This document shows, one piece after another, positions 1-6,152 of a stretch of 14,297 bases of DNA. How positions within the stretch are numbered: the stretch's first letter is position 1; every line of letters begins with the position of its first letter. The notes under the pieces were generated by a model. It worked only from the letters and a program-made list of their open reading frames with translations. It was not told the origin of the DNA and made no database searches. A program made the position numbers and the translations under genes. The stretch is from Clostridiales bacterium (GTDB taxonomy: Bacteria > Bacillota_A > Clostridia > Oscillospirales > Oscillospiraceae): assembly GCA_022777455.1 (NCBI GenBank), contig JALFGI010000129.1, positions 1-14,297 on the forward strand, in the 5' to 3' direction.

Positions 1-3
1 GGG

Positions 4-279
4 AAATTGTAATTTGGCGATGTGATGGGCGGCAGAAATACCTTCCCCCGAGGGGAAGGTGCCCCAGTTCGCAAACTGGGGCGGATGAGGAATGGCGACG
101 CAGTGGGACAAGAAATGCACCCAAATAAAACGGATAAAGGAGTCGGGTTTGTCATTTTTACGAACTGCTTTTGATTGTTTCAGATTTCGCCGTTCCTCAT
201 CCGACCCGGCTTACGCCGGGCCACCTTCCCCCCGGGGGAAGGTATTTTCCCGTCCCGTTGGTGCAATAAATTACAATTT
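4..279. repeat. Hairpin-rich MITE-like element, CCTTCCCC core type
   Basis: Seen: AAATTGTAATTT at 4-15 is matched by its inverted copy AAATTACAATTT at 268-279. Inside lies a second, longer inverted repeat of roughly 55-60 bases (about 36-98 against 188-246). Each of its arms holds a CCTTCCCC/GGGGAAGG hairpin, a second GC hairpin (61-81 and 204-221) and a GGATGAGG tag. The centre (100-187) is unrelated AT-richer DNA with no credible gene. The left end may extend beyond the window. The outer ends match the elements at 1987-2293 and 9716-9934. It is most likely a non-autonomous mobile repeat; no transposase is present. Confidence 0.7.
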
Positions 280-315
280 ACCTGGTTTAAAAAGGCGGCA
301 TGAATTTTTTGACTG

Positions 316-344
316 AGTATACCATTTTTACCAATTTATTTCAA
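316..344 (-). promoter_or_regulatory. Leftward promoter with no gene in the window
   Basis: On the minus strand TTGAAA (339-344) and TATACT (316-321) are separated by exactly 17 bases. It fires leftward from about position 309 into the repeat element at 4-279. No minus-strand reading frame of any size starts in 1-310, so either the target gene lies beyond the left edge with the element inserted in its leader, or the promoter is a relic. Confidence 0.45.
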
Positions 345-347
345 TAA

Positions 348-380
348 CGGCAAAAAATTTCCTCCCCGGGTGAGGGGAGG
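348..380 (-). terminator. Rho-independent terminator after capA
   Basis: On the minus strand, 6 bases after the TAA at 387-389, an 11 bp stem (ATTTCCTCCCC paired with GGGGAGGAAAT) with a 6-base loop is followed by TTTTTTG. It sits after the end of the full-length capA frame, not after the internal TAG. This suggests the gene evolved to run to 387. Confidence 0.85.
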
Positions 381-386
381 AAATGA

Positions 387-704
387 TTATGCCGCGTTCT
401 GGGCCAGCCACAGGTAATTGGCTTCCCGGGCGATTTTTTCGGCGTTCAGGTAATCCTTGGCTTGGGCCAGTCCCGCTCCGGTGATGTCCATGGTGCGCTG
501 CCAGGATTCGTTGCACTGAGCCAGGGTGCTGTCGTCGATGCCAAAGAGTTCCTGCCACTGATCCCGGCGACTGTCATCCAATGGGAGGATTTCATAGCGG
601 GTGATGGTGGCGCTGCGGCGCACCACGGTGTTGCCGTTCGTATCAATGGCCCGTACCCAGGTGGGAATTAGCTCCACATCCTCCAGGTACACTGCGCCGT
701 CGGA
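387..704 (-). pseudogene. C-terminal part of CapA, cut off by an amber codon
   Basis: This is the 105-residue continuation of the CapA gene in the same frame, immediately after the TAG at 705-707. It reads SDGAVYLEDVELIPTWV and onward to a TAA at 387, the kind of C-terminal region expected in clostridial CapA proteins, where a Tyr commonly fills the position now occupied by TAG. The only start in this part is a GTG at 690-692 with no ribosome site in front of it, so independent translation is unlikely. It is best read as the lost tail of the upstream gene, unless the TAG is read through or is a sequencing error. Confidence 0.75.
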
Positions 705-1826
705 CTACTTGGAGAACGTGATGGAGAACAGCACGCCGTCCTCGGTGTGAGCGGTGGGGCAGCTTGAAATCAGACCAAGCCGCTGGTTGGAGACGGCGTT
801 GCCCATGGAGTACAGGCAGACCATACGGTGGTTGGGGTCTACGGTGCTCTCCAGCAGCTCCACCGGCTCCACCACGTGGGGATGGCCGCCGATGATCACG
901 TCCACGCCCATGTCGCAGAGCTTCTGGGCGATTTCCTTCTGGCTGGCGTTGGCCTCCAGCTTGTACTCCTGGCCCCAGTGGAGGTAGACCACAATGGCCT
1001 CGGCTCCGTCGGCACGCATCAGCTCCATCTGGGTCTCCAGGTGGTTATAAAGGGAGCTGGGGTCAGCGTGGCGGAAGCAGTTGATCAGGTCGTACCCGCC
1101 GGGCTGCATGGAGTTATAGTTCAGGGCGGGGGGATTGGCGGGGCCGATGGAATCCTCATAGGTGTAGCAAATCAAACCGATGTTGATGCCGTTGATGTTC
1201 TGCACCACATATTTGGGCTCGTCAGCGGAGAGCATGGTGCCGAGATTCTGCAGTCCCTTTTCCCTTACGGTGCGGATGGTGCGCTCAAAGCCCGCCTGCT
1301 GGCTGTCGTAGCTGTGGTTGCTGGCGGTAAGGAGCATATCAAAGCCCGCATCCCTGGCCGCATCCACAATGGCATCCGGGCAGTTGAACATGGGGTTGCC
1401 CTGGTAGGGCTTGGCGGTACCGGCCAGGGTGGTTTCCAGGTTGGCCACGGCATAGTCCGCGGCGGTGGCGTATTCCGTGACGTAGGGGAAAATGTAGCTA
1501 AAATCATAGCTGCCGTCGGGCTGCCAGGCGTCGGTGATCAGCTGGCTGTGCATCAGCAGGTCCCCGGTGGAGAGGATGGTAGCGGTGGACACCACATGCT
1601 CCGGCTCCGGAGGAAGGGTGGTGGGTGGCTCCGTGGTGGGCGGCTCGGTATCAAGCGGCTCCGTGGGAAGGGTGACGGGTTCGGTAGGCACAGTCACGCC
1701 CTCCTGGGGGGCGGTGGCCATCTGCACGCAAAGCCACACCAGCAGGCCGATGGCCGCAATGAGAATCACGATCAGGACGATGAGCACCTTGCGCAGGCCG
1801 TCGCCCCGGCGTTTTCGTTTGGACAT
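705..1826 (-). CDS. CapA-family metallophosphatase-like membrane protein (prematurely stopped)
   Basis: This 373-residue product belongs to the CapA/poly-gamma-glutamate synthesis family of calcineurin-like metallophosphatase folds. Members are usually membrane-anchored cell-surface proteins; the substrate here is unknown. Residues 1-12 are basic, 13-34 form one membrane anchor, and 43-76 are a Pro/Thr/Glu linker. The catalytic domain starts near 82 and shows STGDLLMH (86-93), NLETTLAG (129-136), ASNHSYD (168-174), YLHWGQE (281-287) and GGHPHVVEPVE (313-323). The start at 1826 is chosen because AGGAGG lies just upstream. A further in-frame ATG at 1865 would leave almost no leader after the promoter. 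The frame ends at TAG (705-707), although the same frame continues for 105 family-like residues; the full protein would be about 479 residues. The metal-binding motifs precede the stop, so partial activity is possible. Confidence 0.85.
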   Translation of the reverse strand: MSKRKRRGDGLRKVLIVLIVILIAAIGLLVWLCVQMATAPQEGVTVPTEPVTLPTEPLDTEPPTTEPPTTLPPEPEHVVSTATILSTGDLLMHSQLITDAWQPDGSYDFSYIFPYVTEYATAADYAVANLETTLAGTAKPYQGNPMFNCPDAIVDAARDAGFDMLLTASNHSYDSQQAGFERTIRTVREKGLQNLGTMLSADEPKYVVQNINGINIGLICYTYEDSIGPANPPALNYNSMQPGGYDLINCFRHADPSSLYNHLETQMELMRADGAEAIVVYLHWGQEYKLEANASQKEIAQKLCDMGVDVIIGGHPHVVEPVELLESTVDPNHRMVCLYSMGNAVSNQRLGLISSCPTAHTEDGVLFSITFSK

Positions 1827-1876
1827 GGATGTTCCTCCTGAGAAAGAAAGCGCATACGCGCTCATATTTTGCCCCT

Positions 1877-1905
1877 ATCATAATATGTTCCCGGAATTGT
1901 GTCAA
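1877..1905 (-). promoter_or_regulatory. capA promoter
   Basis: On the minus strand TTGACA (1900-1905), a 17-base spacer and TATGAT (1877-1882) form a near-consensus sigma-A promoter. Transcription would start near 1870 and give a leader of about 44 bases to the ATG at 1826. This supports that start over the upstream in-frame ATG at 1865. Confidence 0.8.
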
Positions 1906-1986
1906 GCCGGCGGGGAATACATTCATATTCTGTTCATACAATTCCCCTGCTACCGTGGTATGATAATTCCATATTTTCCTGAGAAC

Positions 1987-2293
1987 AGACAAATTGTAAT
2001 TTGGCGGGCGGTGCCCGCGGACAATGGCGCACCGGGCGTGTGTGTCATCCGGGACTCCTGGGCGGCGCCCGGTAACGTTTTTGCGTGCCAGACTACAACA
2101 ACCGCCCAGCCAGTGTAGGGGAGGCTCGTAGCCTCCCGCGCAGTATAATCCAAAAAAATAAACCGGATTGGGCGAATTCGTACGATGTCAGACACGATAC
2201 CATTCAACGGAACACTCAATTTCGTTACGTTGCGGGCGGCTACGAGCCGCCCCTACAGTTGGTGCGTGCAAACCATCAAATTACAATTTGTCT
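1987..2293. repeat. MITE-like element with perfect 16 bp terminal inverted repeats
   Basis: AGACAAATTGTAATTT at 1987-2002 is perfectly inverted at 2278-2293. The interior holds an ACCGGGCG/CGCCCGGT dyad (2031-2038, 2066-2073). It also holds a core at 2113-2258 bounded by imperfect inverted copies of GTGTAGGGG, with hairpins inside each arm. That core recurs at 13181-13328, sharing GGGCGAATTCGTAC and TACCATTCAAC in the centre. Together with short flanks, the element fills the gap between the capA promoter and the next gene. There is no transposase and no clear target duplication. Open frames inside it are repeat-derived. Confidence 0.8.
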
Positions 2294-2311
2294 TTCCGGC
2301 AAGCCAAGCGC

Positions 2312-2341
2312 AAAAAAGGTGACCGGAACGCTCCGGTCACC
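2312..2341 (-). terminator. Terminator after the secreted-protein gene
   Basis: On the minus strand GGTGACCGGA pairs perfectly with TCCGGTCACC around a 4-base loop (stems 2318-2327 and 2332-2341), followed by TTTTTT. It lies 16 bases after the stop codon of the gene at 2358. Confidence 0.9.
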
Positions 2342-2357
2342 AAACAGGTGATATTCA

Positions 2358-2795
2358 TTACCAGCCCACGACGATGGTGTATTCACCGCTGGCCTCAAAC
2401 CGCCCCTCGATCACATCGCCCAGGTTGCAGGAGATCAGCTCCCACTCCTCACTGCCCTCAGCCCGGAAGAACAGGCCCACAGTGCGCTTTAATGTAGACC
2501 ACACCTTGAAGCTCACATCGTACACTTCTTCGTCGCAAGAGACGCGCCCGGTCTGGAGCACGGTGATGCGTTCCGGGGCAAGCTTGCAGTCCTCCGGAAT
2601 CAGCTCCGTGCCGGCCTCAATGGCTTCTTCCAGTTCCTCAGCGGAGGCCCGCTGGTCGTTCCGCTCAACGCTCACCCCGGGGGTGGACATGAGCACGTAA
2701 ATCAGCTCATCGTAGCTACTCCGGGCAAGAGCAGGGGTGGTAAATACGCCGCCAAGCAGCAGGGCGGCAAGGACAACAGCCAACAATTTTTTCAT
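2358..2795 (-). CDS. Secreted protein of unknown function (145 aa)
   Basis: I do not recognise a named family. Residues 1-24 are a typical signal peptide: a KK start, a hydrophobic core of Leu/Val/Ala and a PALA site, so cleavage is expected after Ala24. The mature part is acidic (Glu-rich at 53-69), has Cys at 70, 87 and 123, and ends in a beta-rich tail with WELISCNLGDVIEG (118-131) and EYTIVVGW (138-145), which looks like a small extracellular beta domain. The start at 2795 is fixed by AGGAGGAG six bases upstream; a longer frame to 2828 is upstream of that site and rejected. The gene has its own consensus promoter and terminator and sits just downstream of the 45-residue peptide gene, with which it may be co-transcribed. 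Confidence 0.8.
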   Translation of the reverse strand: MKKLLAVVLAALLLGGVFTTPALARSSYDELIYVLMSTPGVSVERNDQRASAEELEEAIEAGTELIPEDCKLAPERITVLQTGRVSCDEEVYDVSFKVWSTLKRTVGLFFRAEGSEEWELISCNLGDVIEGRFEASGEYTIVVGW

Positions 2796-2854
2796 AAAAA
2801 ACTCCTCCTGGCGGTATATTGGCGGCAATTCGCAGGAAATTTCCCTTATGTATT

Positions 2855-2883
2855 ATTATAAAATCCCCGTCCTTGCTTGTCAA
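2855..2883 (-). promoter_or_regulatory. Promoter of the secreted-protein gene
   Basis: TTGACA (2878-2883), a 17-base spacer and TATAAT (2855-2860) on the minus strand make a perfect consensus promoter. The -35 box lies about 6 bases past the stop of the upstream 45-residue peptide, so the second gene can be expressed independently of the first. Confidence 0.85.
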
Positions 2884-2889
2884 GGGATT

Positions 2890-3027
2890 TCACGGTGGGA
2901 TTACCAGAATCTTTTTCACCGGGATGATTTCCAGCACTTGGGCGATCCGGTATCTGTTGTCATCGGCAAAGGCAGGCAAAGCCATGGCAATCACCAGGAT
3001 CAGAAGCATGGGATAAGAATTTTTCAT
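2890..3027 (-). CDS. Small secreted peptide, 45 aa, unknown function
   Basis: This short gene starts with ATG at 3025-3027 and ends with TGA at 2890-2892. Residues 1-21 (MKNSYP, then LLILVIAMALPAFA) form a signal peptide with an A-F-A cleavage site, leaving a mature peptide of about 24 residues that starts DDNRYRI and ends in a basic-hydrophobic run (VKKILVIPP). It contains no Cys. A GGGAGA ribosome site lies 4 to 9 bases upstream, and a well-spaced promoter sits directly before that. The combination of promoter, ribosome site and signal peptide argues for a real gene, but there is no family recognition. It may also be the remnant of a longer secreted protein. Confidence 0.5.
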   Translation of the reverse strand: MKNSYPMLLILVIAMALPAFADDNRYRIAQVLEIIPVKKILVIPP

Positions 3028-3045
3028 TTTCTCTCCCTTTGCCCC

Positions 3046-3074
3046 ATTATAATCCCGCTATTCCGTGATTGCAA
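3046..3074 (-). promoter_or_regulatory. Promoter of the 45-aa peptide gene
   Basis: On the minus strand TTGCAA (3069-3074), a 17-base spacer and TATAAT (3046-3051). The predicted transcript start is near 3039, only about 12 bases before the ATG, so the leader holds little more than the ribosome site. Confidence 0.7.
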
Positions 3075-3146
3075 GCAGAATTCACGAATATGCACACGAC
3101 TCATTCCAATTTCCCGGGTTGCTGTGTGAAACCGTTCAGCTCATTC

Positions 3147-3178
3147 GTAAAAATCCCCCTGGGCTTTCGCCCAGGGGG
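3147..3178 (-). terminator. Terminator closing the cooS-cooC-acsB operon
   Basis: A perfect 10 bp stem (CCCCCTGGGC/GCCCAGGGGG, 3155-3164 and 3169-3178) has a GAAA loop on the transcript strand and is followed by ATTTTTAC. It begins about 20 bases after the acsB stop, so no further gene is expected in this transcript. Confidence 0.92.
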
Positions 3179-3199
3179 AACGGGATTCAGGAAAGAGAA

Positions 3200-5332
3200 T
3201 TACATGTCGAAGGGTTCCATGGACAGAACGGGATGGCCCACCTCGGACAGGTAGTTCAGCAGCTGCTCGGGATCTTCGGTGCAGATGGTTTCATCGGCGA
3301 TCATGTCGGTGAAGTTCTCCACGCCGTAGAGTTCCAGAGCGGTGGCATCCAGGCGCTCACGCATCTGCTCCTTCAGCATCTTGGGAAGCCAGACGATACG
3401 GCCGGGGCCGCCTTCGGCTGCGATGAACTTCTTGGAAGCGATGAAGTGCTTGCCATGGCCCATGAAGCCGGGGGTCTGAACGCCGCCGCCGGTCATGGAG
3501 GCCATTTCGGAGAAGGTCATGCCCAGAGGAGTCATGCCGGCATGCTCACGGCAGGTGATAACAACGCCCATGGACACAGGCTCCACGCCGCAGATACACT
3601 CGAAGCAGCCGCAGGAGGTCATGGGATCCTGGAACAGGGAGTACAGGGTGACCTTTTCCAGGGCGCCGTGGGAGTACTTGGAAACCGCCTCGTTAACGGA
3701 CTCGTAAGCACCCAGACGCTCATCGGTGCAGCCGGTCTTGGGAACGATCTGGCAGGGACCGTTGGGATCCAGCTCCTTGGTGGCCTTGGCATCCAGCCAG
3801 GACACGGCGCCGCACAGGCCCAGACGCTCGGGAGTGACGATGCACACGTGGCTGGGAGAGAAGGCCTGGCACATGATGCAGGTGTAGAACTGCTCCACAG
3901 ACTCGTCGGTCATGGAGCTGAGACGCGCGTCACGACGGTCGAAGACCTCGTTGGCGCCGGCACGGAGGGCCTTGTTCTTCTCGGGATCAACCACGATATG
4001 AACCTGGCACTTGTCCACAACGGCCTCGAACTCGCTCTTGACCTTGGCGTACAGCACCTCACCGATGTGCTTGAACTTGAAGCCGGCCTCGAAGTCGGCC
4101 TTGCTGATACGGATACGGATCATGTCACGCTGACCGGTGTGCATCACGCCTTCGATGCAGTTCAGCCAGGAGTGGATCTTACGTTCCATAACGGACTCGA
4201 AGTCAGGCTGCATGGCCTTGCCGGCCACTTCGATGGTGTAGGACAGGGAAATCTTGGAGCCCACGGGAATCTCGTCGATTTCGGGGCCTTCCACGGTGAT
4301 CTTGTGATCTTCCACTTCGGAAGCATCCTTGGTTGCCACCAGCTCGAAGCAGTCCACACGGGAGCCGTCCACTTCCACCTGCATATCGCCGCGGCGGATG
4401 ATTTCGCCTTCGAAGGCGGTGGCGAAGGCCACGGGGATATCAATGTTGGTGATCTTCAGCTTGATGTCGCGCGCCTCCAGAGAGGTGGCGTTCCACTTGG
4501 AGGTATCCAGCTGCTGGATCAGGGACTTGGGAACACGGAACATGTTCTCGGTCTCGTTGGAAATAACGGGGAAGCCCAGGCAGATGGCACCGGCGCCGTA
4601 GGACACGATCTCATCGGACAGGGGCTTGTAGGCGTTGACGAAAGCACGGACACGGTCCATGGTGTACTTGTACAGGGCCTTGGTATCGCCGGGAGTGATG
4701 TTGCCGAAGATCAGAGCGGCACGCAGGGCCACGGACACCACATGGATAACGGACTGCATTTCGAAGCCCAGGGGCACCACGCGCACGCCCTCGCCCAGCT
4801 TCATGCCGGCTTCATGGCAATGCTTAATGGAATCGCCGGTCAGGGTGACCAGAATACCCTGAGCCTGGTAGCTCTTGGCCAGAGCAACGGTCTCGGCAGG
4901 ATCCTCAGCGCCGCCGATGATAACGGCAACACCGGGAATATCGCCGGTAACCAGGGGCACGCCCAGGTTACGGACGAAGGCGTCGGTCAGGTGGCCCATC
5001 TCAGGCTCGGCATAGGGCTCAGCGCCGTTCAGGTACTTCAGAGCCTCCAGGAACTCAGCGCACAGAGCAGAGGCGACACCGCTGTCGAACACGTCCTGCA
5101 GACGGTTGTTGCGGGTCATCATGCCCTTGATGGTGTCCATGGCAGCCTTCATCTCGCCCAGGGTGCTGATCTTCACACCGGTGATGGAGTAGTAGCAGGG
5201 GAGGCTATAGGCAGTGCTGGGGAAAGCAACTGCGCAGCCCTCGCCGTTGGCGGCGATGGCTTCATCAATGGCTGCAACGGTACGGGCGTAGTTGTAATCG
5301 TTACCGCCAAAAACTCTTTCAAAAAGTGTCAC
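3200..5332 (-). CDS. acsB: CO-methylating acetyl-CoA synthase, alpha subunit (AcsB)
   Basis: This is the ACS subunit of the bifunctional CO dehydrogenase/acetyl-CoA synthase of the Wood-Ljungdahl pathway. It condenses CO, a methyl group delivered by the corrinoid iron-sulfur protein, and CoA to acetyl-CoA in the cytoplasm. At 710 residues it is near the usual size (about 730). The A-cluster ligands are visible: Cys485, 488, 497 and 507 bind the 4Fe-4S cluster, and Cys574-Gly-Cys576 bind the distal nickel. All keep a constant offset of 21 from the Moorella numbering as I remember it, including the Phe at 491. The start is GTG at 5330-5332, fixed by AGGAGGA six bases upstream. It is the last gene of the operon, 36 bases after cooC. 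acsC, acsD and acsE are absent from the window. Confidence 0.97.
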   Translation of the reverse strand: MTLFERVFGGNDYNYARTVAAIDEAIAANGEGCAVAFPSTAYSLPCYYSITGVKISTLGEMKAAMDTIKGMMTRNNRLQDVFDSGVASALCAEFLEALKYLNGAEPYAEPEMGHLTDAFVRNLGVPLVTGDIPGVAVIIGGAEDPAETVALAKSYQAQGILVTLTGDSIKHCHEAGMKLGEGVRVVPLGFEMQSVIHVVSVALRAALIFGNITPGDTKALYKYTMDRVRAFVNAYKPLSDEIVSYGAGAICLGFPVISNETENMFRVPKSLIQQLDTSKWNATSLEARDIKLKITNIDIPVAFATAFEGEIIRRGDMQVEVDGSRVDCFELVATKDASEVEDHKITVEGPEIDEIPVGSKISLSYTIEVAGKAMQPDFESVMERKIHSWLNCIEGVMHTGQRDMIRIRISKADFEAGFKFKHIGEVLYAKVKSEFEAVVDKCQVHIVVDPEKNKALRAGANEVFDRRDARLSSMTDESVEQFYTCIMCQAFSPSHVCIVTPERLGLCGAVSWLDAKATKELDPNGPCQIVPKTGCTDERLGAYESVNEAVSKYSHGALEKVTLYSLFQDPMTSCGCFECICGVEPVSMGVVITCREHAGMTPLGMTFSEMASMTGGGVQTPGFMGHGKHFIASKKFIAAEGGPGRIVWLPKMLKEQMRERLDATALELYGVENFTDMIADETICTEDPEQLLNYLSEVGHPVLSMEPFDM

Positions 5333-5338
5333 GGTTTT

Positions 5339-5345
5339 TCCTCCT
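5339..5345 (-). promoter_or_regulatory. Ribosome site fixing the GTG start of acsB
   Basis: AGGAGGA on the minus strand lies six bases from the GTG at 5330-5332. No in-frame ATG fits this site. Confidence 0.85.
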
Positions 5346-5368
5346 AAATTTCGTTCGATGAATCCATA

Positions 5369-6136
5369 TCATTCATCACGGTCTAAAATCGCTTTGATTT
5401 TCCGAATCTCTTCGATTGCCGTGGGGCTGAAGTCGTAGGGAGATTTTCCCTGCCGGTCGGCGTCCATGACCTCCAGATTGTAGTGGATGAAGCCCAGCAG
5501 ATCCTCCGCGGGGATGGAGTCCCGGATGAACTGCTCATCCTGCCCATCCCGGACCTTGTTGGCCACCACCCGAACCCGGCTCACGCCCAGGTCGGAGGCA
5601 AGGCGCTTGACATTGCGGTAGGTCTGCACGGACCGGGCGCCGGGTTCGATGACCACGACAAACTGGTCCATGTTGGCTGCGGTGCCCCGGCCCAGGTGCT
5701 CCAGGCCCGCCTCCATGTCCATGATGACCACATCGTTTTTCCGGTAGGTCAGTGCGGACAGGATGGACTTGAGCATCACATGCTCCGGGCAGACACAGCC
5801 GCTGCCGCCCACATCCACGGTACCCATGACCAGCAGCTTCACGCCGTTAATCTCCCTGGAAAAGGTGTCGGGAATATCCGCCACGTAAGGATTCAGCTTG
5901 AAAAACTTGTTGGCCGCGTTGGCGCCGGTGCGCTCCTCCACCAGAGTGCGCATTTTGGAGATGGGGACAATGGCATCCACTTCCTCCTGGCTCAGGCCCA
6001 GGGCCAGGCCAAGATTGGCATCGGGGTCCACGTCGGCAGCCAGAACCGTCCGGCCTTCGTCGGCGTAGAGCCGGGCCAAGGTAGAGGCCAGAGTGGTTTT
6101 ACCCACGCCGCCCTTACCAGTAATCGCTAGTTTCAT
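5369..6136 (-). CDS. cooC: CO dehydrogenase nickel-insertion ATPase CooC
   Basis: A 255-residue MinD/SIMIBI-type P-loop ATPase that matures the Ni-Fe-S C-cluster of CO dehydrogenase (and possibly the ACS A-cluster) by ATP-dependent nickel delivery. Visible features are the deviant Walker A GKGGVGKTT at 7-15, ADVDPDANL at 34-42, the CXC metal-binding motif Cys114-Val-Cys116, which in CooC dimers holds nickel or zinc, and the switch region DMEAGLEHLGRG at 140-151. The start at 6136 is preferred over a longer frame to 6172 because the protein begins MKLAITGKGG as in relatives and AAGG lies about 10 bases upstream. The longer frame would also overlap the end of cooS. It lies 16 bases after cooS and 36 bases before acsB. 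Confidence 0.95.
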   Translation of the reverse strand: MKLAITGKGGVGKTTLASTLARLYADEGRTVLAADVDPDANLGLALGLSQEEVDAIVPISKMRTLVEERTGANAANKFFKLNPYVADIPDTFSREINGVKLLVMGTVDVGGSGCVCPEHVMLKSILSALTYRKNDVVIMDMEAGLEHLGRGTAANMDQFVVVIEPGARSVQTYRNVKRLASDLGVSRVRVVANKVRDGQDEQFIRDSIPAEDLLGFIHYNLEVMDADRQGKSPYDFSPTAIEEIRKIKAILDRDE

Positions 6137-6152
6137 TGGAAAAAGACCTTCT

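Noticed and set aside
92..316. 74-codon plus-strand frame inside the first repeat element
   Set aside because: It spans both arms of the inverted repeat and has no ribosome site or family signal.
387..692. Independent 101-codon gene starting at GTG 690-692
   Set aside because: It has no ribosome site, lies in frame with capA directly after the TAG, and encodes a CapA-like tail.
828..1841. 337-codon plus-strand open frame opposite capA
   Set aside because: Antisense artefact with Gly/Val/His-rich composition, no ribosome site and no recognisable domain.
1950..2219. 89-codon minus-strand frame, related to a frame near 13196-13531
   Set aside because: The shared peptide (SV-LNG-SIVRIRP type) comes from the repeat core common to both places; it crosses element boundaries and has no start signals.
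3065..5347. 760-codon plus-strand open frame opposite acsB
   Set aside because: It is the antisense shadow of a GC-rich gene: its product is a Gly/His/Leu-rich low-complexity sequence, while the minus strand encodes a fully recognisable AcsB.
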